Source: Pandoraea pnomenusa
GTDB taxonomy: Bacteria > Pseudomonadota > Gammaproteobacteria > Burkholderiales > Burkholderiaceae
DNA length: 64,000 bases
Reading direction: 5' to 3'
Assembly (NCBI RefSeq): GCF_000767615.3
Contig: NZ_CP009553.3
Location: 3,720,001-3,784,000, forward strand
Part shown: positions 46,304-55,396 of the stretch, piece after piece
Layout of the letters: every line of letters starts with the position of its first letter
How positions within the stretch are numbered: the first letter of the stretch is position 1
Notes under the pieces: generated by a model
The model's input: the letters and a program-made list of their open reading frames with translations, nothing else
The model's database searches: none
Told to the model about the DNA's origin: nothing
Program-made: the position numbers and the translations under genes

Positions 46304-47119
46304 TTACTTCGCGGTTGCGGACAAGGCGCCTGCGCCGTGGCCCCGATAATTGAGTTTGTGCGAGAGTTCGTCGGCCGCCGAAACGACTTTCTCGACGATC
46401 CCGCTCTCCAACAGATCCGCTTCCACGCGGGCCTGGGGAATCGTCACGCTGATCACCGCGCAGATTTGACCGCGATGGTTGCGTACAGGAGCGGCGATCG
46501 TCGAAATATTCTGCTCGAAGAACGCCTGACTCATGCTGTAACCACGAGCGACATCTTCCTGCACGACACGATGGAGCGCTTCGACCGTCGTCGGCGTATG
46601 CGCCGTGTAGGCCTCGAGCTTGCGCTCCGGGTACAGCTGCTTGAGCGACGTCAGCGAATAGTCTCCGAGCAGAATGTGCCCGACAGCCGTCGCGTGCGCG
46701 GGCAAACGCGTGCCCACGCGCACCGTGCCGAACACCAGTTCGCGGCTGGCCGCCTTCGCCACGAAAACCGCATCGCGCTGGTCCAGAATCAGGATATGGC
46801 TCGAGAAGCCCGTCACGTCGCGCAGCTTCTCGATGACCGGCGTGCCGAGATCCGTCAGCTCCAGCGAATTCAGATACTCGAAACCCAGCCGGAGCACGGC
46901 CACCCCGAGCCGATAATGACGGTCGTCGCCCGCCTTCTCGATGAAACCCTCCGCTTCGAGCGTCTGCAACAGCCGGAAAACCGTCGAGCGGGGAATGTCC
47001 AGACGCCGCGCGAGATCGGCACCGGCGAGCACGGGCTCGCGGGCCGAAAACGTCATCAGAATGCGCAGGCCTCGCTCGAGGCCCGGTACGGAATATTTAT
47101 TATCGCTGTCGTTGCTCAT
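46304..47119 (-). CDS. IclR-family transcriptional regulator
   Basis: 271 residues. The N-terminal winged HTH (LERGLRILMTFSAREPVLAG, then LARRLDIPRSTVFRLLQTLE) precedes the IclR effector-binding domain (VGTRLPAHATAVGHILLGDY, RGYSMSQAFFEQNISTIAAP). ATG at 47119 is chosen; a very long open frame beyond it is a GC-frame artefact. It probably controls the downstream porin-MFS pair in response to their substrate. Confidence 0.92.
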   Translation of the reverse strand: MSNDSDNKYSVPGLERGLRILMTFSAREPVLAGADLARRLDIPRSTVFRLLQTLEAEGFIEKAGDDRHYRLGVAVLRLGFEYLNSLELTDLGTPVIEKLRDVTGFSSHILILDQRDAVFVAKAASRELVFGTVRVGTRLPAHATAVGHILLGDYSLTSLKQLYPERKLEAYTAHTPTTVEALHRVVQEDVARGYSMSQAFFEQNISTIAAPVRNHRGQICAVISVTIPQARVEADLLESGIVEKVVSAADELSHKLNYRGHGAGALSATAK

Positions 47120-47324
47120 GCCGTTTGCGCACAGTGGCGCCGACCGGCGTGCGGGCGAGTCCGCGCGGCCGATAGACGATATCCATGGGAGGCGCACATT
47201 ATAGGCTACGGTCCCGCCGCTCGGCCATGACGATGGCGCACGCCCCCGCCGGGCCACTTTCTCACCCGGCGATAACCGGTTGCGCCCTTCGTGTGCCGGG
47301 TTGCGCCCGTTCGCGCGACACCGT

Positions 47325-47360
47325 GCCCAAGATGGGCGCAGACGGGCACCCATCTTGGGC
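47325..47360. repeat. Perfect 12-bp inverted repeat
   Basis: GCCCAAGATGGG (47325-47336) and CCCATCTTGGGC (47349-47360) are exact reverse complements separated by 12 bases. No T-run follows. It may be an RNA hairpin, a protein-binding site or a trace of a mobile element. Confidence 0.7.
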
Positions 47361-47588
47361 GAACCGCCTTGCACGAGGGGCATGCACCGCAATGGGGGTA
47401 ATTCCGAAGCGCGTCGACTCCCGCTTTTTGTCATCATTGCGGCTGCAAGCTTGACAAGCTGGCGCAAGTGGAGCGAGACATCATGGCCGGAGCCGAGAAA
47501 AACAAACGATCCGGACTGGCCAAACCGCCGTATCCCTTTTCTCCTGACGCTTTTGCGATTGCCTATCCCAATAGCCGCCCAGGAGCTG

Positions 47589-47616
47589 CGCCCACCTGCC
47601 AAGTGGGCGTTTTTTT
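47589..47616 (+). terminator. Plus-strand terminator without a recognised gene in front
   Basis: CGCCCAC (47589-47595), seven-base loop, GTGGGCG (47603-47609), then seven T (47610-47616). The gene to the left reads the other way, so the terminated transcript, if any, starts between 47120 and 47589. Confidence 0.7.
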
Positions 47617-47845
47617 GCTGGCCGAACGCTCCCTTCGCAGTGTGGTTCGACCCGCCCTCGGCGTTCTTCACGAGAGAACCCGATGCCCTGGCATGCTTGT
47701 TGCTTGTATTTCCAGCATCGGGGAACGACGCCGCCTTGGCCGAGGTTTCACAGAGAAGCACGTACTGGATAGCATCGGTGCGGCGCGATCGTGAAGTCCG
47801 GACTCGCCCCCTGCGGCGCCTCCGTTTGTTTTGGGTCGAGGTGTT

Positions 47846-48241
47846 ATGTTTACTGAACTGAGCGACGTTGAATGGCACGCCCTGCGTGATCTGATTTGCG
47901 ACCGACCGGTCCGTACGGAACGACGCGGGCGCCCTCAAGTCGAGCAGCGCACGCTGACCAATGCTGTCTTGTGGGTGCTGTTCACTGGCGAGAGCTGGTC
48001 CAAACTGCCCATGCAGTATCCTTCCGTTCCGACTTGCCGCCGCAAGCTGAACGAATGGCGCGAGTCGGGCATGCTCGATACGATTCTGAAACGCCTGCAA
48101 CAATCGGGGCGCGACATCAGCGCCTGCGCGGGTCAAATCAGCAAGCCGGCGCGCAGCACGCCGTGTGGCGACACCGATCGCCTGCGCGGTGTGTTCTGGA
48201 CGAACCCGGCGTCCTGGAAACCCCCGGTCGCCGTGCGCTGA
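47846..48241 (+). CDS. Stand-alone IS5-type transposase N-terminal domain (DUF4096)
   Basis: 131 residues. FTELSDVEWHALRDLICDRP, then GRPQVEQRTLTNAVLWVLFT, GESWSKLPMQYPS and the CRRKLNEWRESGML segment follow the DUF4096 DNA-binding domain at the start of IS5/IS402-type transposases. The DDE catalytic domain is missing: after residue 88 the protein continues with about 43 unrelated residues and stops. No terminal inverted repeats or target duplications were found around it. It may be a transposase remnant or, because such single-domain proteins recur in Burkholderia as I recall, a domesticated DNA-binding protein. GAGG lies before the ATG. Confidence 0.65.
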   Translation: MFTELSDVEWHALRDLICDRPVRTERRGRPQVEQRTLTNAVLWVLFTGESWSKLPMQYPSVPTCRRKLNEWRESGMLDTILKRLQQSGRDISACAGQISKPARSTPCGDTDRLRGVFWTNPASWKPPVAVR

Positions 48242-48449
48242 ACGGGGTTCGCATGGCGCCAGTGCCGCCTCGGCACGGGCCATCACACGGTTCTCCCCCC
48301 TCAGGCATGCCGCGCCACGTTCGCGGCACCGTGGTTCGAGACCGACGGGGTTGGTCAGAGCGTTGAAATGTGCGGGACGCGACCGGGCAGCGATGCCTGG
48401 CGCCTCCTGCGCCAGCGCGGGTTCGACACCGCGCCGCTCCTTCGCGAGA

Positions 48450-48471
48450 TTTGTACGGAATTTGTACGGAA
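48450..48471. repeat. 11-bp tandem duplication
   Basis: TTTGTACGGAA occurs twice head to tail (48450-48460, 48461-48471) between the transposase-domain gene and the end of the hydroxyglutarate oxidase gene. Its position after both genes makes a promoter role unlikely. Confidence 0.6.
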
Positions 48472-48521
48472 TCGGTGCTCGAATCGTCGTCGCCGCGGTC
48501 CTCGCCGGACGCGTTGCAACG

Positions 48522-49625
48522 TCAGAGTAACGCGCGCACCGCCTCGGCGATCGCAAGCGATGCCGTCAATCCCGGGGATTCGATGCCGAACAGGTTGACG
48601 AGCCCGGCCACACCGTGCACTTCGGGCCCATCGATACGGAAGTCCGCAGCCGGCTCCCCCGGTCCGCTGATCTTCGGTCGGATGCCCGCGTAGCCCGGCT
48701 GCAGCGTATTGTCTGCCAGCCCCGGCCAATAGCGGCGCACTGCCGCGTAGAATCCATCGCCATCCGACGGATCGACCGTGTAGTCGATCTCGCTCACCCA
48801 CTCCACATTGGGGCCGAAACGCGCTTGTCCGGCGAGGTCCAGCGTGAGATGCACCCCCAGGCCTCCGGGCTCCGGAACCGGATAGATCAGGTGCGTGAAC
48901 GGAGCACGCTGCGCGCACGAGAAATAGCTGCCCTTGGCGAAGTAGCGCAGCGGGATGTGTTCGGGTGCCAGTCCGTCGAACGTGCGCGCAATGTCGACCG
49001 CGCACAGCCCGGCGCTGTTGATGACCGTATTGGCGAGCAGCGTCGAGCGCATGCCGCCGGTCTCGACGTCCAGCTCGATGCCATGGATGCCGCCCACGCG
49101 CGCGCCGACCACACGCGCGTCGAACGCGAGCATGGCGCCGGCATTTTCCGCGTCGCCCTGCAAGGCGAGCATGAGACCGTGACTGTCCACAATGCCCGTG
49201 GAAGGCGACAACAACGCCCCGAACGTGCGCAATGCGGGCTCTCGGCGCGACACCTCGTCGGCCGTGAGCCACTGAAGGTCGTCGACGCCGCTGGCCCGTG
49301 CGTTCGCCGCAATCGCTTCGAGCTCGTCCACCTGGTGATCGGTGGTCGCCACGATCAGCTTGCCGCAGCGACGATGCTCCACGCCGTGCGACGCGCAGAA
49401 TTCGTAGAGCCGATGCTTCCCCTCGACGCACAGCGTTGCCTTGCGCGAGCCAGGCGGGTAGTAGATGCCGCCATGGATCACTTCGCTGTTGCGCGAGCTC
49501 GTGCCGGTACCGATCGCTCGCTCGGCCTCGAGAATGACCACCTCACGACCCGCCATCGCCATTTCCCGCGCGACGGCCAATCCCACCACGCCCGCGCCGA
49601 TCACGACGCAATCGACCTTGTCCAT
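48522..49625 (-). CDS. lhgO: L-2-hydroxyglutarate oxidase/dehydrogenase-like FAD enzyme
   Basis: 367 residues. [20 protein letters not shown] is the FAD-binding Rossmann start; [20 protein letters not shown] followed by [12 protein letters not shown] is the signature of LhgO/L2HGDH, and the C-terminal [12 protein letters not shown] plus [20 protein letters not shown] closes the FAD fold. It oxidises L-2-hydroxyglutarate to 2-oxoglutarate; the acceptor is a quinone or, given the neighbours, ETF. ATG at 49625 has GGGAAGAG upstream. Last gene of the minus-strand block. Confidence 0.88.
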   Translation of the reverse strand: MDKVDCVVIGAGVVGLAVAREMAMAGREVVILEAERAIGTGTSSRNSEVIHGGIYYPPGSRKATLCVEGKHRLYEFCASHGVEHRRCGKLIVATTDHQVDELEAIAANARASGVDDLQWLTADEVSRREPALRTFGALLSPSTGIVDSHGLMLALQGDAENAGAMLAFDARVVGARVGGIHGIELDVETGGMRSTLLANTVINSAGLCAVDIARTFDGLAPEHIPLRYFAKGSYFSCAQRAPFTHLIYPVPEPGGLGVHLTLDLAGQARFGPNVEWVSEIDYTVDPSDGDGFYAAVRRYWPGLADNTLQPGYAGIRPKISGPGEPAADFRIDGPEVHGVAGLVNLFGIESPGLTASLAIAEAVRALL

Positions 49626-49814
49626 TGCTCTTCCCTGATTCACTTTCGATACCCCGGCAATGCCCCGGGGCTTCCGATTCGCATGAAGACGCTCCCAACG
49701 CACCGACGTGACCGCCACGCCTCCTCATGCGGATCGGTTGCGGGGCCGGCGCCAGCTCGATTGCTCATGCCGAGGCCAGCCCCGCAACGTCACGACTTCA
49801 CTGTCCTCACCGGC

Positions 49815-50747
49815 TTACAGCGCGCCCGTGAGCTCCGGCACCACCGTGAACAGGTCGCCCACCAGGCCGTAGTCCGCCACCGAGAAAATCGGCGCCTCCG
49901 GATCCTTGTTGATCGCCACGATCACCTTCGAATCCTTCATCCCGGCCAAATGCTGGATCGCACCCGAGATACCCACCGCGACATACAGTTGCGGCGCCAC
50001 GATCTTGCCCGTCTGGCCCACCTGGTAGTCGTTCGGCACGTAACCCGCGTCCACCGCCGCGCGCGACGCGCCCAGCGCCGCACCCAGCTTGTCCGCCAGC
50101 GGCTCGAGCACCTTCGTGTAGTTCTCGCCACTGCCCAGCCCACGCCCGCCCGAGACGATGATCTTCGCGCTCGTGAGCTCCGGACGGTCCAGCTTCGTCA
50201 CTTCCCGCCCAACGAACTGCGACACGCCCGCGTCCGGCGTCGCCGCCACCGACTCCACCGCCGCGCTGCCTCCCGTGGCCGACACCGCGTCGAAGCCCGT
50301 CGAGCGCACCGTGATCACCTTCACCTTGTCCGCGCTTTGCACCGTCGCAATCGCGTTGCCCGCGTAGATCGGGCGCTCGAACGTGTCCGCACTGTCGACC
50401 TTCGTGATGTCCGAGATCTGCGCCACATCCAGCAGGGCCGCCACGCGCGGCGCAATGTTCTTCCCGTACGCCGTCGCCGGCGCCAGGATGTGCGTATACC
50501 CGCCCGCGATCGACACCACCTCGTCGGCAATGTTCTCCGCCAGGCCGTCGCCGAAATACGCCGCCTCGGCCAGCAACACCTTCTTCACGCCCGCGATCTG
50601 CGCCGCGGCGTCTGCCGCCGCCTTCGCGTTGTTGCCCGCCACCAGCACGTGCACGTCCTCGCCGCATTGCAGCGCCGCCGCCACCGTGTTGAGCGTGGCC
50701 GCCTTGATCGACTGGTTGTCGTGTTCCGCAATTACCAGAATGCTCAT
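49815..50747 (-). CDS. etfA: Electron transfer flavoprotein, alpha subunit
   Basis: 310 residues. The C-terminal FAD domain shows [52 protein letters not shown] and [20 protein letters not shown], all canonical. It accepts electrons from flavin dehydrogenases and delivers them to ETF-ubiquinone oxidoreductase. It starts 14 bases after etfB. Placement inside a hydroxyacid operon suggests a dedicated ETF. Confidence 0.95.
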   Translation of the reverse strand: MSILVIAEHDNQSIKAATLNTVAAALQCGEDVHVLVAGNNAKAAADAAAQIAGVKKVLLAEAAYFGDGLAENIADEVVSIAGGYTHILAPATAYGKNIAPRVAALLDVAQISDITKVDSADTFERPIYAGNAIATVQSADKVKVITVRSTGFDAVSATGGSAAVESVAATPDAGVSQFVGREVTKLDRPELTSAKIIVSGGRGLGSGENYTKVLEPLADKLGAALGASRAAVDAGYVPNDYQVGQTGKIVAPQLYVAVGISGAIQHLAGMKDSKVIVAINKDPEAPIFSVADYGLVGDLFTVVPELTGAL

Positions 50748-50761
50748 CTCGTCGTCTCCCC

Positions 50762-51511
50762 TCAGATGACCTTCGCTTCGCTCTTGAGCTTCTCGACGAG
50801 CGCTGCCACGTCCGCCACCTTCACACCCGCGCTGCGCTTGGGCGGCTCGGCCACCTTCAGCGTCTTCAGCCGCGGCGTCACATCCACGCCGAGATCCGCC
50901 GGCTTGACCGTCTCCAGCGGCTTCTTCTTCGCCTTCATGATGTTGGGCAACGTCACGTAACGCGGCTCGTTCAGGCGCAGGTCCGTCGTGATCACCGCCG
51001 GCAGCGACAGCGACACCGTCTCCAGCCCCCCATCCACTTCACGCGTGACTTGCGCGCGGTTGTCCGCCACCGTCACCTTCGAGGCGAACGTCGCCTGCGG
51101 CAACCTGGCCAGCGCCGCGAGCATCTGCCCGGTCTGGTTCGAATCGTCGTCGATCGCCTGCTTGCCCAGGATCACCAGTTGCGGCTGCTCCTTGTCCACC
51201 ACCGCCTTGAGCAACTTCGCCACCGCCAGCGGCTGAAGCTCGTCGTCCGACTCGATCAGGATTGCGCGGTCCGCGCCGATCGCCAGCGCCGTGCGCAGCG
51301 TCTCCTGCGATTGCGACACCCCCGCCGACACCGCGATCACTTCCGTCGCCACGCCCGCTTCCTTCAGACGCACCGCCTCTTCCACCGCGATTTCGTCGAA
51401 CGGATTCATCGACATCTTCACGTTCGCAATGTCGACGCCACTGCCGTCGCTCTTCACGCGAACCTTTACGTTGTAATCCACTACCCGTTTGACCGGTACC
51501 AGCACCTTCAT
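50762..51511 (-). CDS. etfB: Electron transfer flavoprotein, beta subunit
   Basis: 249 residues, the standard length. [20 protein letters not shown] and [18 protein letters not shown] begin the protein; [20 protein letters not shown] is the AMP-binding motif, and [20 protein letters not shown] with NIMKAKKKP is the recognition loop that docks on partner dehydrogenases. It forms the heterodimer with EtfA. Confidence 0.96.
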   Translation of the reverse strand: MKVLVPVKRVVDYNVKVRVKSDGSGVDIANVKMSMNPFDEIAVEEAVRLKEAGVATEVIAVSAGVSQSQETLRTALAIGADRAILIESDDELQPLAVAKLLKAVVDKEQPQLVILGKQAIDDDSNQTGQMLAALARLPQATFASKVTVADNRAQVTREVDGGLETVSLSLPAVITTDLRLNEPRYVTLPNIMKAKKKPLETVKPADLGVDVTPRLKTLKVAEPPKRSAGVKVADVAALVEKLKSEAKVI

Positions 51512-51586
51512 GCGGAACTCCCTTGAATCAGAAAAACGGGGTGGCAGACGGTCTTCGCCGCGCCTGCCACCCGCGAATCCATGAAC

Positions 51587-52816
51587 TTACTCGATTTCCC
51601 GACCTTTCGTCTCGGGTAACAGGAACGCGGTAATCAGCACGACGAGGTATGCCCCACCCGCAAACATGCCGATAGCCGTACCAAGACCGCTGGTCTTGGC
51701 GAGATAGCCCACCAGACTCGGAAACAACGCCCCGATGCCACGCCCGAAGTTGTACGCGAAGCCTTGTCCGTTGGCGCGCACCGCCGACGGGAACAACTCC
51801 GTCAGATAAGCCCCCATGCCGCTGAAGATGCCCGATGCCGCGAACCCCAGCGGGAAGCCGAGGATCAGCATCTGATCGTTGCTCAGCTGGAACTGCGTGT
51901 AGGCGTAGATACTCACGCCCGAGAGCACGGCGAAGATCAGCAGGTTCGCGCGACGCCCCAGCCGGTCGGTCAGGTAAGCGCCCGTCAGATAGCCGATGAA
52001 CGATCCGAGAATGATCACGAGCAGGTAACCGCCCGTGCCGATGACCGACAGGTGACGCTCCGTCTTCAGGAAGGTCGGCAACCACGTGGTAACCGCGTAA
52101 TAGCCGCCCTGCACCCCCGTGCACAGCAATGCCGAGAGCGCCGTCGTCTTGATCAGCGCCGGCGAGAAGATCGCCAGTGCCGACGTGCGTGTGGCCGAGG
52201 CCTCTTCACGCTTGCGCGTGCGCTCGAACAGTTCCGGCTCGGGCACGTGCTTGCGAATGAAGAGCACGAACAGCGCGGGGATGACACCAATCCAGAACAG
52301 CGCGCGCCAGGCATAGGTCTCCGGCAGCACCGAGAACGACACCGTGTAACACAGCGCCGCCACGGCCCAGCCGATCGCCCAGCCGCTTTGCACCGTGCCC
52401 ACGGCTCGCCCACGGTACTCGGTACGCACGATCTCGCCCATGAGCACCGAGCCCACGGCCCACTCGCCGCCGAAGCCCAGGCCTTGCAGGGCGCGCAGCA
52501 CGAAAATCTGCTCGAAACTCTGCGCGAACCCGATCAGGATCGTACAGATGGAGAACCACAGAATCGTCGCCTGCAGGATCCGCACACGGCCGAAGCGATC
52601 TGCCAGCACGCCGGCCAGCCAGCCGCCGATGGCCGAGAACAACAGCGTCACGGTGGCGAGCATGCCCGCCTGCGCCTTGTCGATGTTGAAAATCGTGATC
52701 AGTGTGGTGATCACGAAAGTGAATACCATGAAGTCGAGCGCATCGAGCGCCCAGCCACCGAACGCGGCGATAAACGTGCGCCGCTCGGTCTTGTTCATCT
52801 GGCGATACCAGTTCAT
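51587..52816 (-). CDS. MFS metabolite:H+ symporter (sialate/lactate-like subfamily)
   Basis: 409 residues, twelve helices. WALDALDFMVFTFVITTLIT is the start typical of SHS/AAHS-type proton symporters; LADRFGRVRILQATILWFSI is the conserved loop between helices 2 and 3, and GFGGEWAVGSVLMGEI follows in helix 4-5. It imports a small carboxylate. ATG at 52816 has GGGGAGA upstream. Its place between a lactonase and the ETF genes suggests it brings in the substrate of this pathway. Confidence 0.9.
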   Translation of the reverse strand: MNWYRQMNKTERRTFIAAFGGWALDALDFMVFTFVITTLITIFNIDKAQAGMLATVTLLFSAIGGWLAGVLADRFGRVRILQATILWFSICTILIGFAQSFEQIFVLRALQGLGFGGEWAVGSVLMGEIVRTEYRGRAVGTVQSGWAIGWAVAALCYTVSFSVLPETYAWRALFWIGVIPALFVLFIRKHVPEPELFERTRKREEASATRTSALAIFSPALIKTTALSALLCTGVQGGYYAVTTWLPTFLKTERHLSVIGTGGYLLVIILGSFIGYLTGAYLTDRLGRRANLLIFAVLSGVSIYAYTQFQLSNDQMLILGFPLGFAASGIFSGMGAYLTELFPSAVRANGQGFAYNFGRGIGALFPSLVGYLAKTSGLGTAIGMFAGGAYLVVLITAFLLPETKGREIE

Positions 52817-52912
52817 CTTGTCTCCCCTTGTTTCCCTGTGTTCCCGCATGAGCGCAATGCGCGCCCGGTCGTGATAAAAATGCCGGCGCGTGGTGCGCGC
52901 CGAATGCTTGCC

Positions 52913-53812
52913 TTACACCGTCGCCGCAAACCCATACAGACGCGCCGGGTTATCCACCAGAATGCGACGCCGCACCTCGGGGTCGGGCGCCCACTGCGGC
53001 AAGAGGTTGCGCAGCGCGCCGGTATTCGGCATGCGCGTGAGCGACACGTGCGGCCAGTCGCTGCCCCACACCATGCGATCCGGGGCGTCGTCGATCAGGG
53101 CCTGCGCGAACGGCGTCACATCGTCGAACGTCGGAAAACGCTCGCTGATACGGTATGCCCCCGAGAGCTTCACCCAGTAGCCGTGGTCGCGCACGAGCGA
53201 GCGCAGCGCCGAAAAACCCGGCGCGTCGAGGCCTTGCGCCACCGGGGTATGCCCCATGTGGTCCACGATGCCCGGCACCGGCAGCCGGGTCATGCGCGGC
53301 ATGAGCTCAGGCAAGGCATTGACGTCCATCAGGAACTGCATGTGCCAGCCGAGATCCTTGATGCGATGCGCGAGCGTTTCCATCGCCGTGAAGCCGATGC
53401 CGCCGCCGAAGAGCACATTGATACGCAGCCCGCGAACGCCGGCCGCGTGCATCGCTTCGAGTTCCGCGTCGGTCACTTCCGGCGCGACGACGGCAATGCC
53501 GCGCAGGCGATCCGGATGGCGACGCAGCGTCTCGAGCATGTAGCGGTTGTCGGTACCGTAGACGCTGATCTGCACCAGCACGCCGTACGTCATGCCCGTC
53601 GCATCGAGCATGGCGAGGTACTTGTCTTCCGGGGCCGGCGGCGGCGTGTAGCTGCGCTCGGGCACCATCGGATACGCGTCGCTCGCCGCCACCACGTGCG
53701 CGTGCGTGTCGACCGCGCCGAACGGCACCTCGAACGTGGGCGGATCGATCTCGGGCAGCGGGCCGAGGCACAGGGGTGCCCCGGCGGCGGGATGGGCGGA
53801 ACTGGCAGTCAT
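52913..53812 (-). CDS. LigI-type amidohydrolase (2-pyrone-4,6-dicarboxylate lactonase-like)
   Basis: 299 residues of the COG3618 amidohydrolase branch. FGAVDTHAHVV holds the HxH metal site; VQISVYGTDNRYMLE, RGIAVVAPEVTDAELEAMHA and VDHMGHTPVAQGLDAP follow LigI step by step, and the late Asp is in VWGSDWPHVSLTRMP. Members hydrolyse lactones of dicarboxylic acids (2-pyrone-4,6-dicarboxylate, sulfomuconolactone, galactarolactone). Here a gamma-lactone of a 2-hydroxy-dicarboxylate would fit the neighbours, but the substrate is inferred from context. Confidence 0.88.
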   Translation of the reverse strand: MTASSAHPAAGAPLCLGPLPEIDPPTFEVPFGAVDTHAHVVAASDAYPMVPERSYTPPPAPEDKYLAMLDATGMTYGVLVQISVYGTDNRYMLETLRRHPDRLRGIAVVAPEVTDAELEAMHAAGVRGLRINVLFGGGIGFTAMETLAHRIKDLGWHMQFLMDVNALPELMPRMTRLPVPGIVDHMGHTPVAQGLDAPGFSALRSLVRDHGYWVKLSGAYRISERFPTFDDVTPFAQALIDDAPDRMVWGSDWPHVSLTRMPNTGALRNLLPQWAPDPEVRRRILVDNPARLYGFAATV

Positions 53813-53921
53813 GTCGACTCCTCAGGAGGCGCGAGGGCGACAATCGCAATGTCGGGCTCACGCGGGGGATGGAACGAACCGGGCGCCGCGTCGATGACAG
53901 CCCCCGGAAGTGAACGAATCT

Positions 53922-55334
53922 TTACAGCAGCTTGCCCGGATTCATGATGCCGGCCGGATCGAAAACCGCCTTGATCTCGCGCATGAGGCGCAGCTCCAGC
54001 GGCGACTTGTACTTGGCGAAATAGTCGCGCTTGAGTTGCCCGATGCCATGCTCGGCACTGATGCTGCCGCCGTAACGGGCAACCTCATCGAGCACTTCGG
54101 CGGTGATCGCCTCGCCGTGCCGGGCCATGAAGTCGGGCGCCTCGCCCGCCGGGCGCGAAAGGTTGTAATGCAGATTGCCGTCGCCGAAGTGGCCGAAAAT
54201 AAACGGACGCACCTGCGGGCAGACGCGGCGCACCCGTGTCAACGCACTCTCCATGAACGCCGGAATGGCTTCGATCGGCAGCGAGACGTCGTGTTTCAGG
54301 TGCGGGCCGTCGGCGCGCTGCGCCTCGGAAATCTCCTCGCGCAACTTCCACATTTCCTCGACCTGGCCAAGCGTGGACGACACCACGGCGTCGGCACAAA
54401 GATCGCGCTCGATGGCCGACTCGATCACGCGCTCGAGCAATGCCGCGAGCGCCGGCTCATCGTCCGTGTCGGCCAACTCGACCAGCACGTAGCCGGGGTG
54501 TCGTTCGCCAAAGGGCGCGCGAACGCCGGGCACGTGCGCCATCACGAGATCGACGCACTCGCCGGTGAAGAATTCGAACGCCTGCATGCGCGGCCCGCAC
54601 GCGGCGAACAGCAGCTCGTACAGCGACAGCGCCTGGGCCGGCGACGCCACGGCGGCAATGACCACCTGGCGCACGGGCGTCGGCGCATATAGCCGCAACG
54701 CAGCGGCGGTGATGACCCCGAGCGTGCCTTCCGAGCCGATCAGCAACTGCTTCAGGTCATAACCGGTATTGTCCTTGCGCAGCGTGCGCAAGCCGTGAAG
54801 GATCTCTCCGTTCGGCAACACGGCCTCGACGCCGAGCACCAGTTCGCGCGTCATGCCATAACGCACGACGTTCACGCCGCCGGCATTGGTCGCGAGATTC
54901 CCGCCGAGCTGGCACGAGCCTTCGGCCGCCAGGCTGAGCGGGAGCAGTCGGTTCGCATCGCGCGCGGTGCGCTGCAGGTCTTCGAGAATGCAGCCAGCTT
55001 CGGCCACAAGCGTGTTGGCGATGGTGTCGAGACTACGCACGGCGTTCATGCGATCCAGACTGAGCACCACGTTGCGCGCGGACGCGTCGGGCGTCGCACC
55101 GCCACACAGGCCGGTATTGCCGCCGCGCGGCACCACGGGCGTGGCCGTGCTCTGACACAGCGCCAGCACCTTCGATACGTCGTCCACCGTGCGCGGGCGT
55201 ACCACCGCCTGGGCGTTGCCGCGATACAGGCCGCGCCAGTCGGCGAGCCAGGGTGCGATGTCGTCAGGCGAGGTGAAGACGCTGTCGACACCGACCGCAT
55301 CGATGAGACGTTGGGCAAAAGCGGAAAGAGTCAT
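53922..55334 (-). CDS. FAD-linked D-2-hydroxyacid dehydrogenase (D-2-hydroxyglutarate dehydrogenase / GlcD-like)
   Basis: 470 residues. The FAD_binding_4 domain contains PRGGNTGLCGGATPD, LGGNLATNAGGVNVVRYGMT and GSEGTLGVITAA. The FAD-oxidase C domain contains KHDVSLP, FGHFGDGNLHYN and SAEHGIGQLKRDYFAKYK, the metal-binding and catalytic motifs of D2HGDH and D-lactate dehydrogenase relatives, and ends VFDPAGIMNPGKLL. Bacterial D2HGDH delivers electrons to ETF, and etfBA lie in the same block. ATG at 55334; the regulator gene ends 62 bases upstream. Confidence 0.9.
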   Translation of the reverse strand: MTLSAFAQRLIDAVGVDSVFTSPDDIAPWLADWRGLYRGNAQAVVRPRTVDDVSKVLALCQSTATPVVPRGGNTGLCGGATPDASARNVVLSLDRMNAVRSLDTIANTLVAEAGCILEDLQRTARDANRLLPLSLAAEGSCQLGGNLATNAGGVNVVRYGMTRELVLGVEAVLPNGEILHGLRTLRKDNTGYDLKQLLIGSEGTLGVITAAALRLYAPTPVRQVVIAAVASPAQALSLYELLFAACGPRMQAFEFFTGECVDLVMAHVPGVRAPFGERHPGYVLVELADTDDEPALAALLERVIESAIERDLCADAVVSSTLGQVEEMWKLREEISEAQRADGPHLKHDVSLPIEAIPAFMESALTRVRRVCPQVRPFIFGHFGDGNLHYNLSRPAGEAPDFMARHGEAITAEVLDEVARYGGSISAEHGIGQLKRDYFAKYKSPLELRLMREIKAVFDPAGIMNPGKLL

Positions 55335-55396
55335 GGGTTCACGCGTCAGGGTTACGGTATGAGGCTTGCGCCACGGAGTACGGTTGCGCTCCAGGT

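Larger units (their letters stand above)
47120..47845. other. 726-base region with inverted repeat and orphan terminator
   Basis: The left end is the IclR promoter region. A perfect 12-bp inverted repeat lies at 47325-47360 and a strong plus-strand terminator at 47589-47616. The plus-strand frames between them do not look like protein. The right end precedes the transposase-domain gene. Confidence 0.55.

Noticed and set aside
47120..48521. Complete insertion sequence around the transposase domain
   Set aside because: No terminal inverted repeats in IS5-like position, no target-site duplication and no DDE domain were found.
46304..48556. A 750-codon frame extending the IclR gene rightwards
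   Set aside because: The IclR motifs begin at 47119. The extension covers non-coding DNA and the opposite strand of the transposase-domain gene.
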